Shown here: in pieces, positions 1 through 13,200 of the stretch
How positions within the stretch are numbered: position 1 is the stretch's first letter
Layout: each line of letters begins with the position of its first letter
Source: Corticium candelabrum
Taxonomy: Eukaryota; Porifera; Homoscleromorpha; Homosclerophorida; Plakinidae
Direction of reading: 5' to 3'
Length of the DNA stretch: 64,000 nt
Assembly (NCBI RefSeq): GCF_963422355.1
Contig: NC_085104.1
Coordinates: 5,968,798 to 6,032,797, forward strand
Notes under the pieces: model-generated
Database searches by the model: none
What the model was told of the DNA's origin: nothing
The model's input: the letters and a program-made list of their open reading frames with translations, nothing else
Made by a program: the position numbers and the translations under genes

Positions 1-883
1 GGTGTAATCCGCATACTTTGTAAACAGCGCGTCCTGCGTGATACCATGCAACAGTCCATCATGCGTTGTAGCAGGTTCCTAGCTAATCAAGAGCTCGAAT
101 TTTACTGCTTCGCCTTCTCACCTTTCTTGAATCAATCATTTATTGTTCAGCTGAAACGTGAGTGAGCATCATCGAAAGACGTCATGAAAGAAATGTGCGC
201 CGTTTTGACTTTACGTATCAGACTGAAACAATTATTTCTATAAATTTAGTACTTCTAAGACAGAACATCGGATAATTGAATACCTGAGTCGGATAATTGA
301 ATGCCTGAATGGGATAACTGAACGCCCAATTCGAATAACTGAACGCTCAATTCGGATAACTGATTGCCTGAATCGGATAATTGAACGCAAAATACTCTAG
401 TTGTCTTCAATTTTTCGTTCACGCTTCAATTGTCTCACTCGTTTATTAGCTGAGATAGGCGCGTAACAATGGTCGCGTAGTCACGTGATAATGGTTGCGT
501 CACAATAATTTCTGTCAAAGTAACGCGCGGAAACTCAAAAAACAGACTTTTCCCTTCTTTTAGCTTTTTTCTTTCCATTCCGTTTGTCACGTATCAGTCT
601 CCTTTGCTCTTTAGTCGCGTAAGGGAACAAAATCGAGAGTCGTTTTACTCTTATCGTCACGAAATTACAATCGAGTCGACCCCTCGAAAGGGGACACGTT
701 ATTCAATTTTCGCGCATATGTTACGGAGTCAAAATTGCATTCATCTGGCATCGTGGTTTTTTCGATCCGCCTTTCCGTTTTACCGTAAATCTATATGACA
801 AGTGCTGACGTACGCATATAAATATATAAATATATAAATATATAAATATATAAATATATAAATATATAAATATATAAATAAAA

Positions 884-1006
884 TATATCTCGAGCTCAAT
901 TGACATGACAAGAGAGAGGCTCGCTTCGCTCGCCAATAAATATATAAATATAATATATCTCGAGCTCAATTGACATGACAAGAGAGAGGCTCGCTTCGCT
1001 CGCCAA
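884..1006 (+). repeat. 53-bp module, two copies
   Basis: Copies at 884-936 and 954-1006 begin TATATCTCGAGCTCAATTG and end CTCGCTTCGCTCGCCAA. They are separated by a short period-8 AT tract and lie between the unit's AT tract and its CTAGT boundary. The module contains overlapping six-base palindromes (CTCGAG, GAGCTC, CAATTG). There is no coding or RNA-gene signature. Confidence 0.85.
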
Positions 1007-3605
1007 TAAATAAATCAATCTATCTATACTAGTAAATGCTCAGTTAGCATTGTGTTTAGCGAGCGATGGTGTTCTGTCTTTACCAATTCGTGTAACAATG
1101 GTTGCGTTACGTAGCAATAGTTTCTGTCAAACAAACGCGGGAACTCAGGAAACAGACTTTCAGTTGCTCTTCTATAGTATTTGGTGTTCAATTTTATCCG
1201 ATTCAGGCGTTCATTTATTCGTTGCTTACGGCTGTTGTGCAATATCATGGAAACTGAATAAGTTACATAGTCTGCGGTTGGACAGCTGCTCAAATATCAT
1301 CATTCATCAGCTGTATAGACTCAATAATTTGTAATTAATCTTGACTTTAGCGTGAATTTTTAGCGTGTGTTGTACAATAATTTCCTTTGCACTAATCTTG
1401 GTGTTCCACATTTCCGCGGAGGTCTAACTAAGCTGTTGTGAGCGAACTAAATCTACATATTTGGAAAGCCTACAACAACGCCTTGATCCGTCAATCGTGG
1501 TGTAATCCGCATACGTTGTAAACCGCGCGTCCTGCGTGATACCATGCAACAGTTTATCATGCTTCTTAGCGAGTTTTTAGCTAATCAAGAGCTCGAATTT
1601 CACTGCTTCGCCTTCTCATCTTTCTTGAGTCAATTATTTATTGGTCAGCTGAAACGTGAGCGAGCATCATAGAAAGACGTCATGAAAGAAATGTGCGCCG
1701 TTTTGACTTGACGTATCAGACTGAAACAATTATTTCTATAAATTTGGTACTTCTAAGACAGAACATCGGATAATTGAATACCTGAGTCGAATAATTGAAT
1801 GCTCGAATCGGATAACTGAACGCCCAAATCGGATAATTGATTGCCTGAATCGGATAATTGAACGCAAAATACTATAATCGTCTTCAATTTTTCGTTCACG
1901 CTTCAATTGTGTCACTCGTTTACTAAGATAGACGCGGAACAATGGTCGCGTAGTCACGTGATAATGGTTGCGTCACAATAATTTCTGTCAAAGTAACGCG
2001 CGGAAACTCAAAAAACAGACTTTTCTCTTCTTTTTAACTTTTCTTTTCCATCCCGTTTGTCACGTATCAGTCTCCTTTGCTCTTTAGTCGCGTAAGAGAG
2101 CAAAATCGAGAGTCGTTTTACTCTTCTCGTCAAGAAATTACAATTAAGTCGACCCCTCGAAAAGGGTCCTTTACTTCAATTTTAGCGCATATGTCACGGC
2201 GTCAAAATTGCATTCATCTGGCATCGCCATTTTGTCGATCCGTCTTTCCGTTTTGCCGTAAATCCATATGACAAGTGCTAACGTACGCATATAAATATGT
2301 AAATATATAAATATACTAGTAAATGCTCGGTTAGCATTGTGTTTGGCGAGCGATGGTGTTCTGCCTTTACAAATTCGCGTAACAATGGTTGCGTTACGTA
2401 GCAATAGTTTCTGTCAAACAATCGCGGGAACTCAGGAAACAGACTTTCAGTTGCTCTTCTAAAGTATTTTGTGTTCAATTATCCGATTCAGGCGTTCAAT
2501 TATCCGTTGCTTACGGCTGTTGTGCAACTAAATAACTTACATAGTCTGCGGTTGGGCAGCTGCTCAAATATCATCATTCATCAGCTGTCTAGACGCAATA
2601 ATTTGTAATTAATCTTGACTTTAGCGTAAATTTTTAGCGTGTGTTGTACGATAATTTCCTTTGCACTAATCTTGGTGTCCCACGTTTCCACGGAGGTCTA
2701 ACTAAGCTGTTGGGAGCGAACTAAATCTACATATCTAGGAAGCCTACAACAACGGTTTTATCCCGTCAATCGTGGTGTAATCCGCATACTTTGTAAATCG
2801 TGCATCTTGCGTGATGCCATGCAACAGTCCATCATGCGTCGTAGCGGGTTTTTAGCTAATCAAGAGCTCGAGTTTCACTACTTCGCCTTCCCACCTTTCT
2901 TGAATCAATCATTTATTGTTCAGCTGAAACGTGAGTGAGCATCATAGAAAGACGTCATGAAAGAAATGTGCGCGGTTTTGACTTTACGTATCAGACTGAA
3001 ATAATTATTTCCGTATTTGGTACTTCTAAGACAGAACATCGGATAATTGAATACCTGATTCGGATAACTGAACACCCAATTCGGATAATTGATTGCCTGA
3101 ATCGGATGATTGAACGCTGGATTCGGATAATTGAACGCAAAATACTCTAGTTGTCTTCAATTCTTCGTTCACGCTTCAATCGTCTCACTCGTTTACTAAG
3201 ATAGTCGCGTAACAATGGTCACGTAGTCACGTGATAATGGTTGCGTGGCAATAATTTCTATCAAAGTAACGCGCGGAAACTCAAAAAAACAGACTTTTCT
3301 CTTCTTTTAGCTTTTCCTTTCCATTCCGTTTCTCACGCATCAGTCTCCTTTGCTCTTTAGTCGCGTAAGAGAGCAAAATCGAGAGTCGTTTCACTCTTCT
3401 CGCCAAGATATTACAATTGAGTCGACCCCTCGAAAAGGTCCCTTGCTTCAATTTTTAGCACATATGTTACGGAGTCAAAATTGCATTCATTTGGCATCGT
3501 CGTTTTGTCGATCCGTCTTTCTGTTTTGCCGTAAATCCATATGACAAGTGCTGACGTACGTATATAAATATATAAATATATAAATATATAAATATATAAA
3601 TAAAA

Positions 3606-3658
3606 TATATCTCGAGCTCAATTGACATGACAAGAAAGAGGCTCGCTTCGCTCGCCAA
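3606..3658 (+). repeat. 53-bp module, one copy
   Basis: Single copy with the same termini as elsewhere (TATATCTCGAG... to ...CGCCAA), differing at a base or two. It directly follows the AT tract and precedes TTAACTAGTAAATGC. Confidence 0.85.
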
Positions 3659-6262
3659 TTAACTAGTAAATGCTCGGTTAGCATTGTGTTTGGCGAGCGA
3701 TGGTGTTCTATCTTTACCTATTGAGTGATAATTCGTGTAACAATGGTTGCGTTACGTGACAATAGTTTCTGTCAAACAAACGCGGGAACTAAGGAAACAG
3801 ACTTTTAGTTGCTCTTCTATAGTATTTGGCGTTCAATTATCCGAATTGGGCGTTCAATTATCCGATTCAGGCGTTCAATTATCCGTTCCTTACGGCTGTG
3901 TGCAATATCACGGAAAACTGAATAACTTACATAGTCTGCGGTTGGGCAGCTGCTCAAATATCATCATTCATCAGCTGTCTAGACGCAATAATTTGTAATT
4001 AATCTTGACTTTAGCGTGAATTTTTAGCGTGTGTTGTAGGATATTTTTCTTTGCACTAATCTTGGTGTCCCACGTTTCCACGGAGGTCTAACTAAACTGT
4101 TGGGAGCGAACTAAATCTACATATCTAGGAAGACTACAACAACGGTTTTATCCCGTCAATCGTGGTGTAATTCGCATATTTTGTAAACCGCGCGTCCTGC
4201 GTGATACCATGCAACAGTCCATCATGCGTCTTAGCAGGTTTTTAGCTAATCAAGAGCTCGAATTTCACTACTTCGCCTTCTCACCTTTCTTGAATCAATC
4301 ATTTATTGTTCAGCTGAAACGTGAGTGAGCATCATAGAAAGACGTCATGAAAGAAATGTGCGCCGTTTTGACTTTACGAATCAGTCTGAAACAATTATTT
4401 TTATACATTTAGTACTTCTAAGACAGAACATCGGATAATTGAATGCCCGAATCGGATAACTGAACGCCCAAATCGGATGATTGATTGCCTGAATCGGATA
4501 ATAGAACGCAAAATACTATAATCGTCTTCAATTTTTCGTTCACGCTTCAATTGTCTCACTCGTTTACTAAGATAGTCGCGTAACAATGGTCACGTAGTCA
4601 CGTGATAATGGTTGCGTCACAATAATTTCTGTCAAAGTAACGCGCGGAAACTCAAAAAAACAGATTTTTTTCTCTTCTTTTAGCTTTTCCTTTCCATCTC
4701 GTTTGTCACGTATCAGTCTCCTTTTCTCTTTAGTCGCGTAAGGGAGCAAAATCGAGAGTTGTTTTACTCTTCTCGCCAAAAAGTTACAATTAAGTCGACC
4801 CCTCGAAAAGGGTCCCTTGCTTCAATTTTAGCGCATATGTTACGGAGTCAAAATTGCATTCATCTGGCATCGTCGTTTTGTCGATCCGCCTTTCCGTTTT
4901 GCCGTAAATCCATATGACAAGTGCTGACGTACGCATATAAATATATAAATATACTAGTAAATGCTCGGGTAGCATTGTGTTTGGCGAGCGATGGTGTTCT
5001 GTCTTTACCTATTCGCGTAACAATGGTTGCGGCGTTACGTAGCAATAGTTTCTGTCAAACAAACCCGGGAACTCAGAAAACAGACTTTCAGTTGCTCTTC
5101 TATAGTATTTGGTGTTCAATTATCCGATTCAGGCGTTCAATTATCCGTTGCTTACGGCTGTTGTGCAATATCATGGAAACTGAATAACTTACATAGTTTG
5201 CGGTTGGGCAGCTGCTCAAATATCATCATTCATCAGCTGTCTAGACTCAATAATTTGTAATTAATCTTGACTTTAGCGTGAATTTTTAATGTGTGTTGTA
5301 CTATAATTTCCTTTGCACTAATCTTGGTGTCCCACGTTTCCGCGGAGGTCTAACTAAGTTGTTGTGAGCGAACTAAATCTACATATCTAGGAAGCCTACA
5401 ACAACGCCATGCTCCGTCAATCGTGGTGTAATCTGTATACTTTGTAAACCGCGCGTCCAGCGTGATACCATGCAACAGTCCATCATGCGTCTTAGCAGGT
5501 TTTTAGCTAATCAAGAGCTCGAATTTCACTACTTCGTCTTCTCACCTTTCTTCAATCAATCATTTATTGTTCAGCTGAAACGTGAGTGAGCATCATAGAA
5601 AGACGTCATGAAAGAAATGTGCGCAATTTTGACTTGACGTATCAGACTGAAACAATTATTTCTATACATTTAGTACTTCTAAGACAGAACATCGGATAAT
5701 TGAATATCTGAGTAGGATAATGCCCGAATCGGATACCTGAACGCCCAATTCGGATAATCGGCTAATTGAACGCAAAATACTATAGTTGTCTTCAATTCTT
5801 CGTTCACGCTTCACTTGTCTTACTCGTTTACTGAGATAGTCGCGTAACAATGGTCGCGTAGTCACGTGATAATGGTTGCGTCACAATAATTTCTGTCAAA
5901 GTAACGCGCGGAAACTCAAAAAATAGACTTTTCTCTTCTTTTAGCTTTTCCTTTTCATCCCGTTTGTCACGTATCAGTCTCCTTTGCTCTTTAGTAGCGT
6001 AAGGGTGTAAAATCGAGAGTCGTTTTACTCTTCTCGCCAAGAAATTACAATTACGTCGACCCCTCGAAAAGGGCCCTTACTTCAATTTTCGCGCATATGT
6101 TACGGAGTCAAAATTGCATTCATCTGGCATCGTCGTTTTGTTGATCCGTCTTTCCGTTTTGCCGTAAATCCATATTACAAGTGCTGACGTACGCATATAA
6201 ATATATAAATATATAAATATATAAATATATAAATATATAAATATATAAATATATAAATAAAA

Positions 6263-6315
6263 TATATCTCGAGCTCAATTGACATGACAAGAGAGAGGCT
6301 CGCTTCGCTCGCCAA
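6263..6315 (+). repeat. 53-bp module, one copy
   Basis: Single copy inside the period-8 AT tract of the 5257-6881 unit. AT-tract repeats (ATATAAAT) flank it on both sides. Confidence 0.85.
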
Positions 6316-7910
6316 TAAATATATAAATATACTAGTAAATGCTCGGTTAGCATTGTGTTTGGCGAGCGATGGTGTTCTGTCTTTACCTATTTGCGTAACA
6401 ATGGTTGCGTTACGTAGCAATAGTTTCTGTCAAACAAACGCGTTGACTCAGAAAACAGACTTTCAGTTGCTCTTCTATAGTAATTTGCGTTCAATTATTC
6501 AAATCCGGTGTTCAGTTGTCCTATTCAGGCGTTCAATTATCCGATTCATGCGTTCAATTATCCGTTGCTTACCGCTGTTGTGCAATATCATGGAAAACTG
6601 AATAACTTACATAGTCTGCGGTTGGGCAGCTGCTCAAATATCATCATTCATCAGCTGTATAGACGCAATAATTTGTAAACTATTTATAGTATTTATAGTA
6701 TTTATAGTATTTTGCGTTCAGTTATACCAATCCGTTGGTCAATTATCCGAATTGGGCGTTCATTTACTCGTTGCCAGGGGCTGTTGTGCAATATCATGGA
6801 AAACTGAATAACTTACCTAGTTTGCGGTTGGGCAGCTGCTTAGACATCATCATTCATCAGCTGTCTAGTCGCAATAATTTTGTAATTAATCTTGACTTTA
6901 GCGTAAATATTTAGTAAATGTTGTACGATAATTTCTTTTGCACTAATCTTGGTGTCCCACGTTCCCGCGGATGTCTAGCTAACCTGTTGTGAGTGAACTA
7001 AATCTACATATCTAGAAACCTACAACAACGCCATGCTCCGTCAATCGTGGTGTAATCCGCATACTTTGTAAACAGCGCGTCCTGCGTGATACCATGCAAC
7101 AGTCCATCATGCGTTGTAGCAGGTTCCTAGCTAATCATAAGCTCGAATTTTACTGCTTCGCCTTCTCACCTTTCTTGAATCAATCATTTATTGTTCAGCT
7201 GAAAGGTGAGTGAGCATCATAGAAAGACGTCATGAAAGAAATGTGCGCCGTTTTGACTTTACGTATCAGACTGAAACAATTATTTCTATAAATTTAGTAC
7301 TTCTAAGACAGAACATCGGATAATTGAATACCGGAGTCGGATAATTGAATGCCTGAATGGGATAACTGAACGCCCAATTCGGATAACTGATTGCCTGAAT
7401 CGGATAATTGAACGCAAAATACTCTAGTTGTCTTCAATTTTTCGTTCACGCTTTAAATGTCTCACTCGTTTATTAGCTGAGATAGGCGCGTAACAATGGT
7501 CGCATAGTCACGTGATAATGGTTGCGTCACAATAATTTCTGTCAAAGTAACGCGCGGAAACTCAAAAAACAGACTTTTCCCTTCTTTTAGCTTTTTTCTT
7601 TCCATTCCGTTTGTCACGTATCAGTCTCCTTTGCTCTTTAGTCGCGTAAGGGAGCAAAATCGAGAGTCGTTTTACTCTTATCGCCACGAAATTACAATCG
7701 AGTCGACCCCTCGAAAGGGGACACGTTATTCAATTTTCGCGCGTATGTTACGGAGTCAAAATTGCATTCATCTGGCATCGTGGTTTTTTCGATCCGCCTT
7801 TCCGTTTTACCGTAAATCTATATGACAAGTGCTGACGTACGCATATAAATATATAAATATATAAATATATAAATATATAAATACATAAATATATAAATAT
7901 ATAAATAAAA

Positions 7911-7963
7911 TATATCTCGAGCTCAATTGACATGACAAGAGAGAAGCTCGCCACACTCGCCAA
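7911..7963 (+). repeat. 53-bp module, one divergent copy
   Basis: The CTCGCTTCGCTCG motif is altered to CTCGCCACACTCG in this copy. It abuts the CTAGT boundary directly, with no AT tract between. Confidence 0.85.
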
Positions 7964-8391
7964 CTAGTAAATGCTCAGTTAGCATTGTGTTTGGCGAGCA
8001 ATGGTGTTCTGTCTTTGCCTATTCGCATAACAATGGTTGCGTTACGTAGCAATAGTTTCTGTCAAACAATCGCGGGAACTCAGGAAACAGACTTTCAGTT
8101 GCTCTTCTAAAGTATTTTGTGTTCAATTATCCGATTCAGGCGTTCAATTATTCGTTGCTTACGGCTGTTGTGCAACTAAATAACTTACATAGTCTGCGGT
8201 TGGGCAGCTGCTCAAATATCGTCATTCATCAGCTGTCTAGACGCAATAATTTGTAATTAATCTTGACTTTAGCGTAAATTTTTAGCGTGTGTTGTAGGAT
8301 AATATCCTTTGCACTAATCTTGGTGTCCCACGTTTCCACGGAGGTCCAACTAAGCTGTTGGGAGCGAACTAAATCTACATATCTAGGAAGC

Positions 8392-10250
8392 GTGAACGAA
8401 GAATTGAAGACAACTATAGTATTTTGCGTTCAATTATCCGAACTCGGCGTTCAGTTACCCGATTCAGGCAAGCAATTATTAGAATTGGGCGTTCAGTTAT
8501 CCGATTCAAGCATTCAATTGTCCGATGTTCTGTCCTAATTAGAAGTACCAAATATAGAAATAATTGTTTTAGTCGCACATTTATTTCATGACGTCTTTCT
8601 GGGATGCTCACTCACGTTTCAGCTGAACACTAAATGATTGATTCAAGAAAGGTGGGAAGGCGAAATAGTGAAACTCGAGCTCTTGATTAGCTATAAACCC
8701 GCTCCAACGCATGACGGACAGTTGAATGGTATCACGCAAGATGCGTGATTTACAAAGTATGCGGATTACACCACGATTGACGGAGCAAGGCGTTGTTGTA
8801 GGCTTCCTAGATATGTAGATTTAGTTCGCTCACAACAGCTTAGTTAGACCTCCGCGGAAACGTGGGACACCAAGATTAGTGCAAAGGAAATTATCCTACA
8901 ACACACGCTACAAATTCACGCTAAAGTCAAGATTAATTACAAATTATTGAGTCTATACAGCTGATGAATGATGATATTTGAGCAGCTGTCCAACCGCAGA
9001 CTATGTAAGTTATTTAGTTGCACAACAGCCGTAAGCAACGGATAATTGAGCGCCTGAATCGGACAATTGAACACAAAATACTTTAGAAGAGCAACTGAAA
9101 GTCTGTTTCCTGAGTCCCTGCGTTTCTTTGACAGAAACTATTGCTACGTAACGCAACCATTGTTCCGCGAATTGGTAAAGACAGAACACCATCGCTCGCC
9201 AAACACAATGCTAACCGAGCATTTACTAGTATATTTATATATTTATATATTTATATGCGTACGTTAGCACTTGTCATATGGATTTACGGCAAAACGGAAA
9301 GACGGATCGACAAAATGGCGATGCCAGATGAATGCAATTTTGACTCCGTAACATATGCGCTAAAATTGAAGTAAAGGACCCTTTTCGAGGGGTCGACTTA
9401 ATTGTAATTTCTTGGCGAGAAGAGTAAAACGACTCTCGATTTTGCTCTCTTACGCGACTAAAGAGCAAAGGAGACTGATACGTGACAAACGGGATGGAAA
9501 GGAAAAGCTAAAAAGAAGAGAAAAGTCTGTTTTTTGAGTTTCCGCGCGTTACTTTGACAGAAATTATTGTGACGCAACCATTATCACGTCACTACGTGAC
9601 CATTGTTCCGCGTCTATCTTAGTAAACGAGTGACACAATTGAAGCGTGAACGAAAAATTGAAGACGATTATAGTATTTTGCGTTCAATTATCCGATTCAG
9701 GCAATCAATTATCCGATTTGGGCGTTCAGTTATCCGATTCGAGCATTCAACTATTCGACTCAGATATTCAATTATCCGATGTTCTGTCTTAGAAATACTA
9801 AATTTATAGAAATAATTGTTTCAGACTGATACGTAGAGTCAAAACGGCGCACATTTCTTTCATGACGTCTTTCTATGATGCTCACTCACGTTTCAGCTGA
9901 ACAATAAATGATTGATTCAAGAAAGGTGAGAAGGCGAAGTAGTGAAATTCGAGCTCTTGATTAGCTAAAAACCTGCTAAGACGCATGATGGACTGTTGCA
10001 TGGTATCACGCAGGACGCGCGGTTTACAAAATATGCGAATTACACCACGATTGACGGGATAAAACCATTGTTGTAGTCTTCCTAGATATGTAGATTTAGT
10101 TCGCTCCCAACAGTTTAGTTAGACCTCCGTGGAAACGTGGGACACCAAGATTAGTGCAAAGAAAAATATCGTACAACACACGCTAATAATTCACGCTAAA
10201 GTCAAGATTAATTACAAATTATTGCGTCTAGACAGCTGATGAATGATGAT
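8392..10250 (-). repeat. Inverted segment of the tandem array
   Basis: The array flips orientation here. At 8391/8392 the plus-strand text switches from the segment after ACATATCTAGGAAGC to GTGAACGAAGAATTGAAGAC, the reverse complement of a sequence found elsewhere in the unit. At 10250/10251 it switches back, going from GCTGATGAATGATGAT directly into AGCGTGAATTTTTAGCG. The anchor reads as GATTAATTAC at 8931-8940 and 10206-10215, so the segment holds a partial unit, one full unit (8941-10215) and a 35-bp stub. Confidence 0.9.
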
Positions 10251-13200
10251 AGCGTGAATTTTTAGCGTGTGTTGTACGATAATTTCCTTTGCACTAATCT
10301 TGGTGTCCCACGTTTCCACGGAGGTCTAACTAAGCTGTTGGGAGCGAACTAAATCTACATATCTAGGAAGCTTACAACAACGCCTTGCTCCGTCAATCGT
10401 GGTGTAATCCGCATACTTTGTAAATCGCGCATCTTGCGTGATGCCATGCAACAGTCCATCATGCGTCGTAGCGGGTTTTTAGCTAATCAAGAGCTCGAAT
10501 TTCACTACTTAGCCTTCCCATCTTTCTTGAATCAATCATTTATTGTTCAGCTGAAACGTGAGTGAGCATCATAGAAAGACGGCATGAAAGAAATGTGCGC
10601 CGTTTTGACTTTACGTATCAGACTGAAATAATTATTTCCATATTTGGTACTTCTAAGACAGAACATCGGATAATTGAATACCTGAGTCGGATAACTGAAC
10701 ACCCAATTCGGATAATTGATTGCCTGAATCGGATGATTGAACGCTGGATTCGGATAATTGAACGCAAAATACTCTAGTTGTCTTCAATTCTTCGTTCACG
10801 CTTCAATCGTCTCACTCGTTTACTAAGATAGTCGCGTAACAATGGTCACGTAGTCACGTGATAATGGTTGCGTGGCAATAATTTCTATCAAAGTAACGCG
10901 CGGAAACTCAAAAAAACAGACTTTTCTCTTCTTTTAGCTTTTCCTTTCCATTCCGTTTCTCACGCATCAGTCTCCTTTGCTCTTTAGTCGCGTAAGAGAG
11001 CAAAATCGAGAGTCGTTTCACTCTTCTCGCCAAGATATTACAATTGAGTCGACCCCTCGAAAAGGTCCCTTGCTTCAATTTTTAGCACATATGTTACGGA
11101 GTCAAAATTGCATTCATTTGGCATCGTCGTTTTGTCGATCCGTCTTTCTGTTTTGCCGTAAATCCATATGACAAGTGCTGACGTACGTATATAAATATAT
11201 AAATATATAAATATACTAGTAAATGCTCGGTTAGCATTGTGTTTGGCAAGCGATGGTGTTCTGTCTTTACCAATTCGTGTAACAATGGTTGCGTTACTTC
11301 GCAATAGTTTCTGTCAAACAAACGCGGGAACTCAGGAAACAGACTTTTAGTTGCTTATCTAAAGTATTTTGCGTTCAATTATCCGATTCAGGCGTTCAAT
11401 TATCCGTTGCTTACGGCTGTTGTGCAACTAAATAACTTACACAGTCTGCGGTTGGGCAGCTGCTCAAATATCATCATTCATCAGCTGTCTAGACGCAATA
11501 ATTTGTAATTAATCTTGACTTTAGCGTGAATTTTTAGCGTGTGTTGTAGGATAATTTTCTTTGCACTAATCTTGCTGTACCACGTTTCCACGAAGGTCCA
11601 GCTGAGCTGTTGTGAGCGAACTAAATGTACATATCTAGGAAGCCTACAACAACGCCTTGCGACGTCAATCGTGGTGTAATCCGCATACTTTGTAAATCGC
11701 GCGTCTTGCGTGATACCATGCAACAGTCCATCATGCGTCGCAGCGGGTTATTAACTAATCAAGAGCTCGAATTTCACTACCTCACCTTCTCACCTTTCTT
11801 GAATCAAGCATTTATTGTTCAGCTGAAACGTGAGTGAGCATCCTAGAAAGACGTCATGAAAGAAATGTGCGACTAAAATAATTATTTCTATATTTGGTAC
11901 TTCTAATTAGAACAGAACATCGGATAATTGAATGCCCGAATCGGATAACTGAACGGCCAATTCGGATAATTGCTTGCCTGAATCGGGTAACTGAACGCTG
12001 AGTTCAGATAATTGAACGCAAAACACTCTAGTTGTCTTCAATTCTTCGTTCACGCTTCAGTCGTCTCACTCGTTTACTGAGATAGTCGCGTAACAATGAT
12101 CGCATAGTCACGTGACAATGGTTGCGTAGCAATAATTTCTATCAAAGTAACGAGCGGAAACTCAAAAAACAGACTTTTCTCTTCTTTTAGCTTTTCTTTT
12201 TCATTCCGTTTGTCCCAAATCAGTCTCCTTTTCTCTTTAGTCGCGTAAGGGAGCAAAATCGAGAGTCGTTTGACTCTCCTCGCCAAGAAATTACAATTGA
12301 GTCGACTTCTCAAAAGAGGTCCCAAGCTTCAATTTTTAGCGCATATGTTACGGAGTCAAAATTGCATTAATCTGGCATCGTCGTTTTGTTGATTTGTCTT
12401 TCTGTTTTGCCGTAAATCCATGTGCTGACGTACGTATATATATAAATATATAAATATATAAATATACTAGTAAATGCTCGGTTAGCATTGTGTTTGGCGA
12501 GCGATGGAGTTCCGTCTTTACCTATTCGCGTAACAATGGTTGCGTTACGTAGCAATAGTTTCTGTCAAACAAACGCGTTGACTCAGGAAACAGACTTTCA
12601 GTTGCTCTTCTATAGTATTTTGCGTTCGATTATCCGAATCCGGTGTTCAGTTATCCTATTCAGGCGTTCAATTATCCGATTCATGCATTCAATTATCCGT
12701 TGCTTACCGCTATTGTGCAATATCATGGAAAACTAAATAACTTACATAGTCTGCGGTTGGGCAGCTGCTCAAATATCATCATTCATCAGCTGTATAGACG
12801 CAATAATTTGTAGACTTTTAGTTGCTCTTTTATAGTATTTTGCGTTCAGTTATACGAATGAGTTGGTCAATTATCCGAATTGGGCGTTTATTTACCCGTT
12901 GCCAGGGGCTGTTGTGCAATATCATGGAAAACTGAATAACTTACCTAGTCTGCGGTTGGGCAGCCGATTAGACATCATCATTCATCAGCTGTCTAGTCGC
13001 AATAATTTTGTAATTAATCTTGACTTTAGTGTAAATATTTAGTAAGTGTTGTACGATAATTTCTTTTGCACTAATCTTGGTGTACCACGTTCCCGCGGAG
13101 GTCTAACTAAGCTGTTGTGAGTAAACTAAATCTATATATCTAGGAAGCCTACAACAACGCCTTGCTCCGTCAATCGTAGTGTAATCCGCATACTTCGTAA

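Larger units (their letters stand above)
1..8391 (+). repeat. Tandem array block 1, plus orientation (about six units)
   Basis: Head-to-tail units of about 1.25-1.6 kb. Using the recurring anchor GTAATTAATCTTGACTTTAG as an arbitrary start, boundaries fall at 1331, 2605, 3995, 5257, 6882 and 8253; 1-1330 and 8253-8391 are partial. Map of the 1331-2604 unit: spacer, 21-bp minisatellite as GGATAATTGAA.. (1767-1872), core with a CCCCTCGAAAAGGG-type hairpin, period-8 AT tract ending CTAGT, then the minisatellite in the opposite orientation (2464-2508). The 5257-6881 unit has an extra tandem copy of its last ~200 bp (6680-6881). No homology to a known protein is apparent in any frame. Short open frames of 60-105 codons recur because the sequence is repeated. 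Confidence 0.9.

Noticed and set aside
604..798. Recurring 64-codon frame (MLFSRVREQNRES..) in many array units, and an overlapping antisense 70-83-codon frame (..LLPYATKEKRRLI..)
   Set aside because: Both strands of the same segment are open, no domain is recognisable, several units carry breaks, and the frames recur only because the unit does. Conservation here reflects array homogenisation.
2935..3150. Heptad-like protein repeat (NRIIER.. patterns) resembling a coiled coil
   Set aside because: It is the 21-bp minisatellite read in frame: 21 is divisible by three, so any stop-free frame gives seven-residue repeats. It is non-coding by context.
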